The notes under the pieces: generated by a model
The model's database searches: none
Seen by the model: only the letters and a program-made list of their open reading frames with translations
Told to the model about the DNA's origin: nothing
Assembly (NCBI RefSeq): GCF_036226745.1
Contig: NZ_CP109013.1
Span: 7,750,001 to 7,814,000 of the forward strand
Length of the DNA: 64,000 nt
Source: Streptomyces sp. NBC_00683
Lineage (GTDB): Bacteria > Actinomycetota > Actinomycetes > Streptomycetales > Streptomycetaceae
Reading direction: 5' to 3'
Part shown: piece by piece, positions 25,094 through 33,198 of the stretch
How positions within the stretch are numbered: the stretch's first letter is position 1
How the letters are laid out: every line of letters begins with the position of its first letter
Position numbers and translations under genes: made by a program

Positions 25094-26200
25094 GTGAGCG
25101 CACTCTTCGAGCCCTACGCCCTGCGGTCGCTGTCCATTCCCAACCGCATCTGGATGTCCCCGATGTGCCAGTACAGCGCGGAGACGTCCGGGCCGGACAC
25201 GGGCGCGGCGAACGACTGGCACTTCGCCCACTACGCCGCCCGTGCCACGGGCGGTACGGGCCTGATCCTGGTGGAGGCGACGGCCGTCAGCCCTGAGGGC
25301 AGGATCAGCCCCGCCGACCTCGGCATCTGGAACGACCGGCAGGTGGACGCCCTCCGCCGCATCACCGACTTCCTCACGCGGCACGGAACCGTTCCCGGCA
25401 TTCAGCTCGCCCATGCCGGCCGCAAGGCATCGACGGACCGCCCCTGGCGCGGTGGCGGCCCGGTCGAGGCGGGTACCCCGGACAGCGAGGGCTGGCAGCC
25501 GGTCGCCCCGAGCCCGGTCGCGTACGACGAGGGCCACCCGGTGCCCGCCGAACTGACCACCGAGGGCATCCAGCAGGTCGTCGCCCAGTTCGCGGATGCC
25601 GCCCGCCGGGCGCTCGCGGCCGGCTTCCGCGTCGCCGAGGTCCACGGCGCACACGGATATCTGATCGGCGAGTTCCTCTCCCCGCACACCAACCACCGGA
25701 CCGACGCCTACGGCGGCTCCTTCGAGAACCGCATCCGCTTCGCCCTGGAGGTCGTGGACGCGGTCCGGGCCGTGTGGCCCGAGGACCTTCCGGTCTTCTT
25801 CCGGATCTCCGCCACCGACTGGCTGACCGAGAACGCGGACGACGAGCGGGAGGGCTGGACGGCGGACGACACGGTCCGCTTCGCACGCGAACTGCGGGCG
25901 CACGGCGTCGACCTGCTGGACGTCTCCTCCGGCGGGCTCGCGCCGCGCGCGCGGATCCCCGTGGGGCCGGGTTACCAGGTGCCGTTCGCCGAACGGGTCC
26001 GCACCGAGGCGGGCCTGCCCGTGGCCGCCGTCGGCCTGATCACCGACCCCGTGCAGGCCGAGAAGATCCTCTCGGAGGAGCGCGCGGACGCCGTCCTGCT
26101 CGGTCGGGAACTGCTGCGCGACCCCTACTTCGTCCGCAACGCCTCGCGCTCACTCGGCGTCGATGTGCCGGCACCCGAGCAGTACCTGCGGGCGGTCTGA
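25094..26200 (+). CDS. NADH:flavin oxidoreductase, old yellow enzyme (YqjM-like)
   Basis: FMN-dependent ene-reductase of 368 residues that reduces activated C=C bonds or electrophiles with NAD(P)H. The TIM barrel starts ALFEPYALRSLSIPNRIWMSPMCQYS, with Cys25 in the place of the redox-sensing Cys26 of YqjM-class enzymes. The substrate-binding histidines are in EVHGAHGYLIGEF preceded by QLAHAGRK, and the FMN-phosphate loop is near PVAAVGLI and ADAVLLGRELL. GTG 25094 has GGAG 7 bases upstream. Its promoter shares the TCTCGTACAA motif with the ArsR gene at 27055, so it is probably de-repressed by an electrophile or oxidant. A strong terminator follows. Confidence 0.92.
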   Translation: MSALFEPYALRSLSIPNRIWMSPMCQYSAETSGPDTGAANDWHFAHYAARATGGTGLILVEATAVSPEGRISPADLGIWNDRQVDALRRITDFLTRHGTVPGIQLAHAGRKASTDRPWRGGGPVEAGTPDSEGWQPVAPSPVAYDEGHPVPAELTTEGIQQVVAQFADAARRALAAGFRVAEVHGAHGYLIGEFLSPHTNHRTDAYGGSFENRIRFALEVVDAVRAVWPEDLPVFFRISATDWLTENADDEREGWTADDTVRFARELRAHGVDLLDVSSGGLAPRARIPVGPGYQVPFAERVRTEAGLPVAAVGLITDPVQAEKILSEERADAVLLGRELLRDPYFVRNASRSLGVDVPAPEQYLRAV

Positions 26201-26211
26201 CACGAGGCTGT

Positions 26212-26234
26212 GCCCGGGTCGCGGGTACCCGGGC
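26212..26234 (+). terminator. Terminator of the old-yellow-enzyme gene
   Basis: GCCCGGGT (26212-26219) and ACCCGGGC (26227-26234) form a perfect 8-bp GC stem with a 7-base loop, followed by CTTTCTC. Confidence 0.7.
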
Positions 26235-26257
26235 CTTTCTCGGTACGCTGATCCGCG

Positions 26258-27004
26258 ATGTTCACTCCACAGGGCCCGACCCTCCGCGAACTGGCCGTTC
26301 AGGCGCTGTCATCGACGATGCGCGGATACGACCTGCTCGCCCCGAAGTTCGACCGGACGCCCTACCGGACCCCGGACCGGGTGCTCGACGCCGTCACCCG
26401 GGCGGTGCGCCCCCTCGGGGTCTTCGACAGAGGGCTCGACGTCTGCTGCGGCACCGGAGCGGGGGTGGGTGTACTGAGCGGGCTGTGCCGGGAGCGGGTC
26501 ACCGGAGTCGACTTCAGCGCCGGGATGCTCGCCGTGGCGCAGGCGGCACAAGCGACACGGGCGGCACAGGCAGGGGCCCGCAGTGGTCCGGCGGTGGACT
26601 GGGTGCGGGCCGATGCGCTGGCGCTGCCCTTCGCGCCGGTCTTCGACCTGGCTCTCAGCCTCGGGGCGTTCGGTCACTTCCTGCCGAAGGAGCGCCCCGA
26701 ACTGTTCCGGCAGGTGCACGCCTCGCTGCGGCCGGGTGGCCTGTTCGTCTTCCCGGTCGGTGCGCCGCCCCCGGTGGGTTCGCGTGCCTACTGGTCGCTG
26801 CTCGGCTTCGACGCGGCCATGCGGGTGCGCAACGCGCTGTGGCGTCCGCCGTTCGTCATGTACTACCGCACGTTCCGGCTTCCCGATGTGACGGAGGATC
26901 TCGTGCGCACCGGATTCTCCGTGCGGTTGCTTCCTCTCACGGACCTCGGCCAGGGGCCGGACGGCAGTCCTCGCGCCCGTCTGGTGGTCGCCACCCGCCG
27001 GTAA
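26258..27004 (+). CDS. Class I SAM-dependent methyltransferase
   Basis: Cytoplasmic methyltransferase of 248 residues with a Rossmann SAM site: motif I GLDVCCGTGAGVGVLSG (about residues 60-76), the acidic end of strand 2 in VTGVDFSAGMLAVA, then WVRADALALPFAPVFDLALSLGAFGHF. The post-SAM region has LRPGGLFVFPVG. The substrate cannot be told. TACGCT lies 8 bases before the ATG and there is no Shine-Dalgarno sequence, so it is probably leaderless. It sits between the old yellow enzyme and ArsR genes without sharing their motif. Confidence 0.87.
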   Translation: MFTPQGPTLRELAVQALSSTMRGYDLLAPKFDRTPYRTPDRVLDAVTRAVRPLGVFDRGLDVCCGTGAGVGVLSGLCRERVTGVDFSAGMLAVAQAAQATRAAQAGARSGPAVDWVRADALALPFAPVFDLALSLGAFGHFLPKERPELFRQVHASLRPGGLFVFPVGAPPPVGSRAYWSLLGFDAAMRVRNALWRPPFVMYYRTFRLPDVTEDLVRTGFSVRLLPLTDLGQGPDGSPRARLVVATRR

Positions 27005-27016
27005 AACTACGACAGA

Positions 27017-27027
27017 TCTCGTACAAT
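27017..27027 (+). promoter_or_regulatory. ArsR gene promoter with overlapping TCTCGTACAA operator
   Basis: TCTCGTACAA (27017-27026) contains the -10 hexamer TACAAT (27022-27027), 28 bases before the GTG. It is identical to the sites at 24961-25016 and implies autoregulation by the ArsR protein. Confidence 0.6.
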
Positions 27028-27054
27028 GGACGCCCCGGACGAAGTGGAGCCACA

Positions 27055-27402
27055 GTGACGTCGAATGCCGCCCGTGCGCTCGCCCACCCCTCGCGCGACG
27101 AGATCCGCCTGGAGGGCGTGCTCCATGCGCTCTCCGACCCGATACGCCTGCGGATCGTGCGCCAACTGGCAGGTGCCGCAGACGAGCTGGCCTGCTCCCG
27201 CTTCGAGCTTCCCGTCACCAAGTCCACCACCACGCATCACTTCCGGGTGCTGCGCGAGAGCGGTGTGATCCGGCAGATCTACCGTGGGACCGCCAAGCTG
27301 AGCGGCCTGCGGACAGAGGACCTGGACGCCCTTTTCCCGGGCCTGCTCGACAGCGTTCTCGGTGCGGCGGACCGGCAGGCGAAGCGTCTCGGCGAGGACT
27401 GA
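27055..27402 (+). CDS. ArsR-family winged-helix repressor
   Basis: Small DNA-binding protein of 115 residues. The winged helix runs from LEGVLHALSDPIRLRIVRQL through PVTKSTTTHHFRVLRESGVI to IYRGTAKLSGL. It lacks the ELCVCDL cysteine motif of metal-sensing ArsR/SmtB proteins but has a Cys in DELACSRFEL, which could act as a redox or electrophile switch. The HTH with TKSTTTHHFRVLR resembles ArsR proteins that often accompany NADH:flavin oxidoreductases. GTGGAG lies 8 bases before GTG 27055. It probably represses itself and the old-yellow-enzyme gene through the shared TCTCGTACAA sites. Confidence 0.9.
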   Translation: MTSNAARALAHPSRDEIRLEGVLHALSDPIRLRIVRQLAGAADELACSRFELPVTKSTTTHHFRVLRESGVIRQIYRGTAKLSGLRTEDLDALFPGLLDSVLGAADRQAKRLGED

Positions 27403-27431
27403 CCCCGCAGCAGGCCGGCCAGGGGCCGTCC

Positions 27432-28814
27432 CTACCCGAGGCCGTCGCCCCGTGCCGCGTCGAGCAGCCCGGGCCAGTCGGGGATCTTCACCTGTCCACG
27501 TCCGAGCGAACGGCCCAGTGCGGCCTCCGCCCGCTCGATCGACAGCCAGCCGTTCCACTCCACCGGCCGCAGCCCCCAGTTCCGCAGGGCGCCCAGCGGG
27601 TCGGCCGCCACCGGCCTTTCCGCGAGGAGCGGCGCGTCGTCGATCAGCGAGGCGACCGTCTCCTTGGCGCACGACCTGTTCGAACCGATCACTCCCGTCG
27701 GGCCTCGCTTGATCCATCCGGCGACGTACTCCCCGGGGGACGCGACCCCGTCCCGCAGCACCCGGCCCGCCAGATGCGGCACCGTGCTCCGCGCCGGGTC
27801 GAACGGCAGCCCGGGCAGCGGAGTTCCCCGGTAGCCCACGGCCCGCAGCACGAGCTGGGCCTCGATGTCCTCGTAGCCGCCGGTGTCCCGCACTCCGCCG
27901 GCACCGTCCGGAGCCGTCCGGGCGAACCGCACACCCGCCACGCGTCCGCCCCTCTCCAGCAGCTCGACCGGGCGCAGGAAGAAGCGGAGCCGGATACGGC
28001 GCTCACGGTCGCCCGCAGCGGGCGGCGGGTCCGCCGACCATCCGCGCAGCACCTCCAGATTCCGCCGCACCACGGCGGGCAGCGGCGGCGTCCCGGGTGC
28101 GCCCGCCGGGGCCGCGTAAGCAGGGTCGAGGGCCAGTTCCGCACCGTCCACGACCATCCGTGCGCGCGGCAGCGCACCGAGCTCGCGCAGTTCCTTCGTG
28201 GTGAACCTCGCCTGTGAGGGGCCCCGCCTGCCCGCGATGTGGACCTCGCGGACCCGGCTCGCCGCGAGTGCGTCCAGGGCTGCCGGGGGCACATCGGTGG
28301 AACGCAGCTCCGCCGCGCCGCGGGCCAGGATCCGGGCCACGTCGACCGCGACGTTGCCGACGCCGATCACCACGGCCGAGCGTGCCCCGAGCGTGAAGCC
28401 GTCGGCGGCGGTGTCCGGGTGCGCGCTGTACCAGGAGACGAACTCGGTCGCGGAGAAGCTCCCCGGCAGATCCTCGCCGGGAACGGCGAGCGGGCGGTCG
28501 GCCGCCGCTCCGACGCAGTAGACCACCGCGTGGTACAGCTCCCTGAGCCGGGCGGGTGACAGCCCGCCCCGGCCGCCCACCTCGACATGCCCGACGAAGG
28601 TGATCCGGTCGTCCTCCAGGACCGCCCGGAGACTGTTCTGGAGCGACTTGATCTTCTCGTGGTCGGGGGCGACCCCGTAGCGGACCAGGCCGTACGGGGT
28701 GGGCAGCCGGTCCAGGACATGGACCCGCACATCCGGCACCCGCGACTGCTGCAGCAGGGCCTGGGCGGTGTAGACCCCGCTGGGGCCCGAACCGACGACG
28801 GCGACACGGAGCAC
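27432..28814 (-). CDS. Ferredoxin-NADP+ reductase, adrenodoxin-reductase type (FprA-like)
   Basis: FAD enzyme of 460 residues that passes electrons between NADP(H) and ferredoxin, for example to cytochromes P450. The FAD motif VAVVGSGPSGVYTAQAL is at the N-terminus, followed by LDRLPTPYGLVRYGVAPDHEKIKSL split by family-typical spacing; the NADP site is VVIGVGNVAVDVARIL around residue 150, and YVAGWIKRGPTGVIG near the end is the adrenodoxin-reductase signature. GAAGAGG lies 6 bases before GTG 28814. It is 89 bases downstream of the DUF305 lipoprotein gene on the same strand and convergent with the ArsR gene. Confidence 0.92.
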   Translation of the reverse strand: MLRVAVVGSGPSGVYTAQALLQQSRVPDVRVHVLDRLPTPYGLVRYGVAPDHEKIKSLQNSLRAVLEDDRITFVGHVEVGGRGGLSPARLRELYHAVVYCVGAAADRPLAVPGEDLPGSFSATEFVSWYSAHPDTAADGFTLGARSAVVIGVGNVAVDVARILARGAAELRSTDVPPAALDALAASRVREVHIAGRRGPSQARFTTKELRELGALPRARMVVDGAELALDPAYAAPAGAPGTPPLPAVVRRNLEVLRGWSADPPPAAGDRERRIRLRFFLRPVELLERGGRVAGVRFARTAPDGAGGVRDTGGYEDIEAQLVLRAVGYRGTPLPGLPFDPARSTVPHLAGRVLRDGVASPGEYVAGWIKRGPTGVIGSNRSCAKETVASLIDDAPLLAERPVAADPLGALRNWGLRPVEWNGWLSIERAEAALGRSLGRGQVKIPDWPGLLDAARGDGLG

Positions 28815-28903
28815 GGCGCACCTCTTCCCGCAGGATGCCTCCAGCATCGCACCGCGGCGCGGAACGGGGGAGAGGCACGCGGGGTCCGGTTTGCCCGGGG
28901 CCG

Positions 28904-29572
28904 TCAGGTCATCAGCTTGCGCATCCGGTCGATCTCCACGGTCTGCTGGGCGACGACATCGGTGGCCATCTCCTCGACGGTGACGTTGTTGCCGTCGGCG
29001 AGGGCCTCCGTCGCCATGGTGATCGCGCCCTGGTGGTGGGTGATCATCAGGTCGAGGAACAGCGCGTCGAAGGCCTTGCCCCGTGCCGCACGCAGCTTCT
29101 TCAGCTGTTCGTCGGTCGCCATGCCGGGCATGGCGGAGTGGTCGTGGGACTCCGTGCGCTTGTCTCCGCCGTTGTTTTTGAGCCAGCCTTCCATCGCGCC
29201 GATCTCCGGCTTCTGACCTGCTGATATGCGCTCGGAGAGCCGTTGGACAGATGTGGAGGCGCCCCGTCCGGAGACCAGTGCGGTGAGGACCAGAGCCTGC
29301 TTGTGGTGCTCGATCATCAGCTCGGCGTAGCGGAAGTCCGCAGAATTCGGGGTGTCGTCCCCGGCGGCCTTCACCGCTTCCTCGGCGGACAGCGTCCTTG
29401 CCGGCTCGCCCGGTTTCCCGGGCGCCACCACCGAAGGCCCCTTGCCCGACGCGGATTTCGTGTCCTTGTCGCCGCTGCCGGAATCGCAGGCCCCCAGGGC
29501 GAATACGGCCACCGCGAGCGTCGCCGCGAGAGCGGTTGCGCGTACGCGCGGGGTCTGACAGCGGATCAACAC
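28904..29572 (-). CDS. DUF305 (ferritin-like) lipoprotein
   Basis: Extracytoplasmic lipoprotein of about 222 residues. The signal peptide ends in FALGAC (Cys29), followed by a Ser/Gly/Lys linker. Two DUF305 repeats carry the His pairs MIEHHKQAL and MITHHQGAI, with a Met/His-rich stretch SHDHSAMPGMA between them, features linked to copper or other metal binding in this family. GTG 29572 is chosen for the AGGAGGT Shine-Dalgarno sequence 4 bases upstream; the earlier GTG at 29590 has none. It is divergent from the LVIVD-repeat secreted protein, with which it probably acts outside the cell. Confidence 0.9.
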   Translation of the reverse strand: MLIRCQTPRVRATALAATLAVAVFALGACDSGSGDKDTKSASGKGPSVVAPGKPGEPARTLSAEEAVKAAGDDTPNSADFRYAELMIEHHKQALVLTALVSGRGASTSVQRLSERISAGQKPEIGAMEGWLKNNGGDKRTESHDHSAMPGMATDEQLKKLRAARGKAFDALFLDLMITHHQGAITMATEALADGNNVTVEEMATDVVAQQTVEIDRMRKLMT

Positions 29573-29712
29573 GGCGACCTCCTGTGCCACATGGGTGTGT
29601 TGCAGACCGTCCTAACACCTTCCACAGGGCAAAGATCAAAAACTTTTATTACGTCTCTGTTGCCATCTGTTGGTGTGTACATGCGAGGGACGATACTGCC
29701 GGGGTCCACGAA

Positions 29713-29730
29713 CCGTTCAACTATGAACGG
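29713..29730. promoter_or_regulatory. Inverted repeat CCGTTCA/TGAACGG before LVIVD gene
   Basis: Perfect 7-bp arms (29713-29719 and 29724-29730) with a 4-base centre lie just before the AGGGAGG ribosome-binding site. It also lies downstream of a weak promoter candidate, TTGGTG with GATACT (29670-29697), so it may be an operator or an RNA hairpin limiting translation. The 175-base divergent region is otherwise unusually A/T-rich. Confidence 0.4.
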
Positions 29731-29747
29731 ACACAAGGGAGGACGCA

Positions 29748-31238
29748 GTGACCTCGTTGCACACCACCAGAGTGCGGCGCAGACGTCTGGGTGTGGCGGC
29801 AGCCGCGGCCGGACTGATCGCCACGCTGTTCACGGCCGGACCCGCGGCCGCGACACCCGACCCCGGTGACAAGGCTGCCACCAGCAGCGGCGTCTCCGTG
29901 AGCCAGCAGGCCGAAGCCAGAGCTGCCATCGAGAGCGGCGAGATACCCGGCGTGGACGAGATCGTCCACAGCGACAACATCACTCACGTCGCCAACGTCC
30001 CGAAGGACGCCCTGAAGGGCACCAACTCGGACCTGGTCTTCCAGGGGAAGTACGCCTTCTCCGGCAACTACGACGGCTTCCGGATCTTCGACATCAGCAA
30101 CCCGAAGAGCCCGAGGACCGTCGCACAGGTCCTGTGCCCCGGTTCGCAGAACGACATCTCGGTCTCCGGGGACCTGCTCTTCCTGTCCACCGACTCCTCG
30201 CGCAGCGACAACTCGTGCGCCAGCACCACCCAGCCCGCCACGGAGAAGTCCTCCTGGGAGGGCATGAAGGTCTTCGACATCAGCGACAAGCGCAACCCGC
30301 AGTACGTCGCCGCAGTCGAGACCGCGTGTGGTTCGCACACCCACACGATCGTTCCCGAGCGCAAGAACGTCTACGTGTACGTCTCCTCGTACTCGCCCAA
30401 CGCGACGTTCCCGGACTGCCAGCCGCCCCACGACGGGATCTCCGTCATCAAGGTGCCGCGCAACGCCCCCGAGAAGTCCCGGATCGTCAACTTCCCGATC
30501 CTCTTCCCGGATGGCGGGAACCCGGGCGCTCCGGACAACCCGGGTGTCTCCAAGACCACCGGCTGCCACGACATCACCGTGCTCCCGTCGAAGGACCTGG
30601 CGGCCGGCGCGTGCATGGGTGACGGCCTGCTGTTCTCCATCGAGGACCCCGAGAACCCGAAGATCATCGACCGGGTCCAGGACAACGTGAACTTCGCGTT
30701 CTGGCACTCCGCGACCTTCAACCAGGGGGCCAACAAGGTCGTCTTCACGGATGAGCTCGGCGGAGGCGGCGCGGCCACCTGCAACGCCGAGGTCGGTCCG
30801 AACCGTGGCGCCGACGGCATCTACGACATCATCGGCAGGGGCGACCACCGCAAGCTGGTCTTCCGCAGCTACTTCAAGATCGACCGCCCGCAGGCCGAGA
30901 CCGAGGTCTGTGTCGCCCACAACGGGTCGATCATCCCGGTCAAGGGCCGCGACCTGATGGTCCAGGCGTGGTACCAGGGCGGCGTCTCCGTATGGGACTT
31001 CACCAACTCCTCGAAGCCGAAGGAGATCGCGTTCTTCGAGCGCGGTCCCATCTCGACCGCCGCGGTCACCACGGCCGGTCCCTGGTCGGCCTACTACTAC
31101 AACGGCTACATCTACTCCAACGACATCGCCAAGGGCTTCGACGTGCTGAAGCTCGACGACTGGCGGACGGACCCGGCGAAGCGGGTGCGGCTGCACGAGC
31201 TCAACGTGCAGACGCAGCCGGACTACTTCGACCACTGA
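29748..31238 (+). CDS. Secreted LVIVD-repeat beta-propeller protein
   Basis: Exported protein of 496 residues. The N-terminus TRVRRRRLGVAAAAAGLIA and a cleavage region at AAATP look like a Sec or Tat signal. The body contains LVIVD-type propeller repeats: GFRIFDISNPKSP, GMKVFDISDKRNP, LFSIEDPENPKII and GVSVWDFTNSSKPKEI, plus pairs of Cys that may form disulphides outside the cell. No catalytic motif is evident. AGGGAGG precedes GTG 29748. It is divergent from the DUF305 lipoprotein gene and ends at a strong terminator, so it forms its own unit. The function of such propellers is not established. Confidence 0.87.
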   Translation: MTSLHTTRVRRRRLGVAAAAAGLIATLFTAGPAAATPDPGDKAATSSGVSVSQQAEARAAIESGEIPGVDEIVHSDNITHVANVPKDALKGTNSDLVFQGKYAFSGNYDGFRIFDISNPKSPRTVAQVLCPGSQNDISVSGDLLFLSTDSSRSDNSCASTTQPATEKSSWEGMKVFDISDKRNPQYVAAVETACGSHTHTIVPERKNVYVYVSSYSPNATFPDCQPPHDGISVIKVPRNAPEKSRIVNFPILFPDGGNPGAPDNPGVSKTTGCHDITVLPSKDLAAGACMGDGLLFSIEDPENPKIIDRVQDNVNFAFWHSATFNQGANKVVFTDELGGGGAATCNAEVGPNRGADGIYDIIGRGDHRKLVFRSYFKIDRPQAETEVCVAHNGSIIPVKGRDLMVQAWYQGGVSVWDFTNSSKPKEIAFFERGPISTAAVTTAGPWSAYYYNGYIYSNDIAKGFDVLKLDDWRTDPAKRVRLHELNVQTQPDYFDH

Positions 31239-31266
31239 CCCGGCCGTAGCTCACGCACCGAACACC

Positions 31267-31301
31267 GTGCCCCGCCGGGTGGCTCACACCCGGCGGGGCA
31301 C
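31267..31301 (+). terminator. Strong intrinsic terminator of the LVIVD gene
   Basis: A perfect 14-bp stem (31267-31280 with 31288-31301) with a 7-base loop, followed by GCTTAATT. It lies 28 bases after the stop codon. Confidence 0.85.
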
Positions 31302-31311
31302 GCTTAATTCA

Positions 31312-31340
31312 TTGACCGACGAGCCACGCGGGGACATGCT
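31312..31340 (+). promoter_or_regulatory. Orphan forward promoter-like element
   Basis: TTGACC (31312-31317) is followed after 17 bases by CATGCT (31335-31340), pointing towards genes that are all on the other strand. A hairpin CCGGCGA/TCGCCGG lies just downstream (31353-31375 region). No convincing protein starts here. The region 31302-31466 otherwise shows nothing I recognise. Confidence 0.3.
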
Positions 31341-31466
31341 GTACCCCTGGATCCGGCGACGCGGGGGATCGCCGGAATCAGAGGACCCAGTGACATCGGC
31401 GGGAGCCGGAAGGAACCGGACGGCAAAGGCGGTACCAGCCGGGGGTCCGTGTCACACCGGACGCCG

Positions 31467-31646
31467 TCAGGCCGCCGACCTCACGCTCGTACCCGCCGCT
31501 GCGGCCCACTCCACCAGCAGGCTCTGGTACTCCGCCTCGTCGTCCGGGGACAGCAGTCCGCCCGAGCGCTGCCACAGGTCACGAATCTCTTCGTTGACCA
31601 CGGAGGCGGAACGCACGGAACCGGACGTGTTCGGATACGGGGACAT
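31467..31646 (-). CDS. Small 59-residue protein of unknown function
   Basis: Short acidic protein beginning MSPYPNTSGSVRSASVVNEE, then IRDLWQRSGGLLSPDDEAEY and QSLLVEWAAA. The composition and predicted helical middle (residues 17-50) look like a genuine Streptomyces small protein, and its codons have the expected G/C third positions. It resembles short conserved proteins annotated only as hypothetical; I know no function. The ribosome-binding site is weak (CTGGA). It lies alone between the LVIVD terminator and the HAD gene. Longer overlapping frames on either strand in this area have shadow-like composition. Confidence 0.65.
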   Translation of the reverse strand: MSPYPNTSGSVRSASVVNEEIRDLWQRSGGLLSPDDEAEYQSLLVEWAAAAGTSVRSAA

Positions 31647-31725
31647 GCGTCCAGGCTAAGGCCCCTGTCCGACAATCAGCCCCATCGGCGGACAGGACAT
31701 CCCTCACACCTTCTCCAGGAAGCCT

Positions 31726-32451
31726 TCACGAAGCGTACGGATCGGGCCGCCCGTCCGTAGGCGCCACAAGGCCGAGCGCACGGAGCCCGTCCGGCCGCTC
31801 CGGCACGGGCAGGTGGTCCACGAAACGCACCTCACAGCCCAGTGCGGCCGCGCCTGCGTCCGCGTGCCGGTCGTCGCCGACCATGACCACGTCCGACGGA
31901 TCGCGCCCCAGCAGCGTGCAGGCGGTCCGGAACAGACGAGGATCCGGTTTCCGGATGCCGTGCTCGAAGGACAGGATGTAGGCGTCGACCAGGCCGTCCA
32001 GGCCGTGCGCCCGGAAAACGGGCCGCAGATCCCAGCCGATGTTGCTGACCACACCGACCGCGACCCCGTTGTGCCGCAGCCCTCGGAGCACCTCCACCGC
32101 ATCGGGGTACGGGCGCCATGCCTCGGGCGTCATATGGCGGTCGTACAGCGCGTCGCACAGCCCGGGATCCGGGAGCTCCGCCCTGCGGGCCAGGCCGGTG
32201 TACGCCTGCCTGTGCATCTCCGCGCTCCTGTCGCGATCGGCCCAGGCCGCTGTGAGGTGCGGCGGGACCCGCTGCGGATGAGGGCCGCCCGGCAGGGCGC
32301 CGGCCGCCGTCAGTCGCTGTACGTACCGTTCGAAGTCGGCCCGTCCCATGACCGTGCCCCGTGCGTCGAGGGCGGCGCGCAGCCATGAGTCGACCGACTC
32401 GATTCGGAAGAGGGTCCCGGAGAAATCGAAGAGCACACCTTTGACGGCCAT
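31726..32451 (-). CDS. HAD-superfamily hydrolase
   Basis: Predicted phosphatase of 241 residues. Motif I is VLFDFSGTLFRIE, in which the second Asp of the usual DxD is replaced by Ser (DFSGT), as in some haloacid-dehalogenase or specialised members; motif II is VVSNIGW, the motif III Lys is in GIRKPDPRLF, and motif IV is VMVGDDRHAD. The helical cap lies at about residues 15-110. It follows the PAP2 gene by 19 bases, so the two are likely cotranscribed. Because motif I lacks the acid/base Asp, it may use dehalogenase-like or slow phosphatase chemistry; substrate unknown. Confidence 0.85.
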   Translation of the reverse strand: MAVKGVLFDFSGTLFRIESVDSWLRAALDARGTVMGRADFERYVQRLTAAGALPGGPHPQRVPPHLTAAWADRDRSAEMHRQAYTGLARRAELPDPGLCDALYDRHMTPEAWRPYPDAVEVLRGLRHNGVAVGVVSNIGWDLRPVFRAHGLDGLVDAYILSFEHGIRKPDPRLFRTACTLLGRDPSDVVMVGDDRHADAGAAALGCEVRFVDHLPVPERPDGLRALGLVAPTDGRPDPYAS

Positions 32452-32470
32452 GGTCCTGATCCTCGCCGCC

Positions 32471-33163
32471 TCACGGGCGGCGCGACAAGGCCGCGTCCGG
32501 GCCGACGCGCAGCCGGAGCGCCGTGTAACCGGCTGTCGAGAACGCGACCACGGCCGCGCCCAGCAGCAGACCTCCCAGGACATCGGTCATCCAGTGCACC
32601 CCCAGGTAGAGGCGTGTGACAGCCACCCCCACGACGGAGACCACCGCCACCGTCAGTGCCGTACGCCACAGCCCCGGTCCCGCGCCGTGCAGGCGCAGCA
32701 GCCACAGCAGCAGTCCGCAGCTCACCACCGCCGTCATCGCGTGACCCGACGGAAAGGCCGCGTAGTTCGCCGAATCCACCGGGTCGGGCCACTGCGGGCG
32801 CTCGCGGCCCAGGGCGGCCTTCATCCCCTGCTGAACCGCGGTGGCGAGCGCACTGGTCGCGGCCACCCACACGGCGAGCAACCGCGCCCCGCGCCACCAC
32901 AGGGCGATCACGGCGACAGCGATCAGCGCGCGCATCGTCCAGGGGTCCCATACCCAGTCCGTCAGCACCCGGTTGACCCGGACAAGCCCGGGCTCGGTCA
33001 CCGCGCTGCGGTGCAGGGCCTCGGCGACCGTTCGGTCCAGTGACATCAGGGGTGCCCAGCGCACCGCGACCAGGGTCAGCAGCGCAGCGGCCAGGGCCGC
33101 GCAGATGACTCCGGTCGTCGGAAAGCCGGCTGCGGTGTGCGGGGTCCGGGAAGGAGAGTGCAT
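32471..33163 (-). CDS. PAP2-family membrane phosphatase
   Basis: Integral membrane lipid phosphatase of 230 residues with about five or six helices. All three catalytic motifs of the phosphatidic acid phosphatase 2 family are present: KAALGRERP, FPSGHAM and TRLYLGVHWMTDV. It likely dephosphorylates phosphatidate or polyprenyl diphosphate on the outer face of the membrane. GAGGA lies 8-9 bases before ATG 33163. The HAD gene follows in the same direction, and the M56 peptidase gene is 35 bases upstream. Confidence 0.9.
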   Translation of the reverse strand: MHSPSRTPHTAAGFPTTGVICAALAAALLTLVAVRWAPLMSLDRTVAEALHRSAVTEPGLVRVNRVLTDWVWDPWTMRALIAVAVIALWWRGARLLAVWVAATSALATAVQQGMKAALGRERPQWPDPVDSANYAAFPSGHAMTAVVSCGLLLWLLRLHGAGPGLWRTALTVAVVSVVGVAVTRLYLGVHWMTDVLGGLLLGAAVVAFSTAGYTALRLRVGPDAALSRRP

Positions 33164-33198
33164 GGGGACGATCCTCGCGGACACGGGGCGAAACCCAC

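Noticed and set aside
31391..31659. A plus-strand frame with GTG 31391 behind an AGAGGA, downstream of the orphan promoter
   Set aside because: It is Ser/Arg-rich, overlaps the better-looking 59-residue gene on the opposite strand, and matches no family. Left as a possible RNA only.
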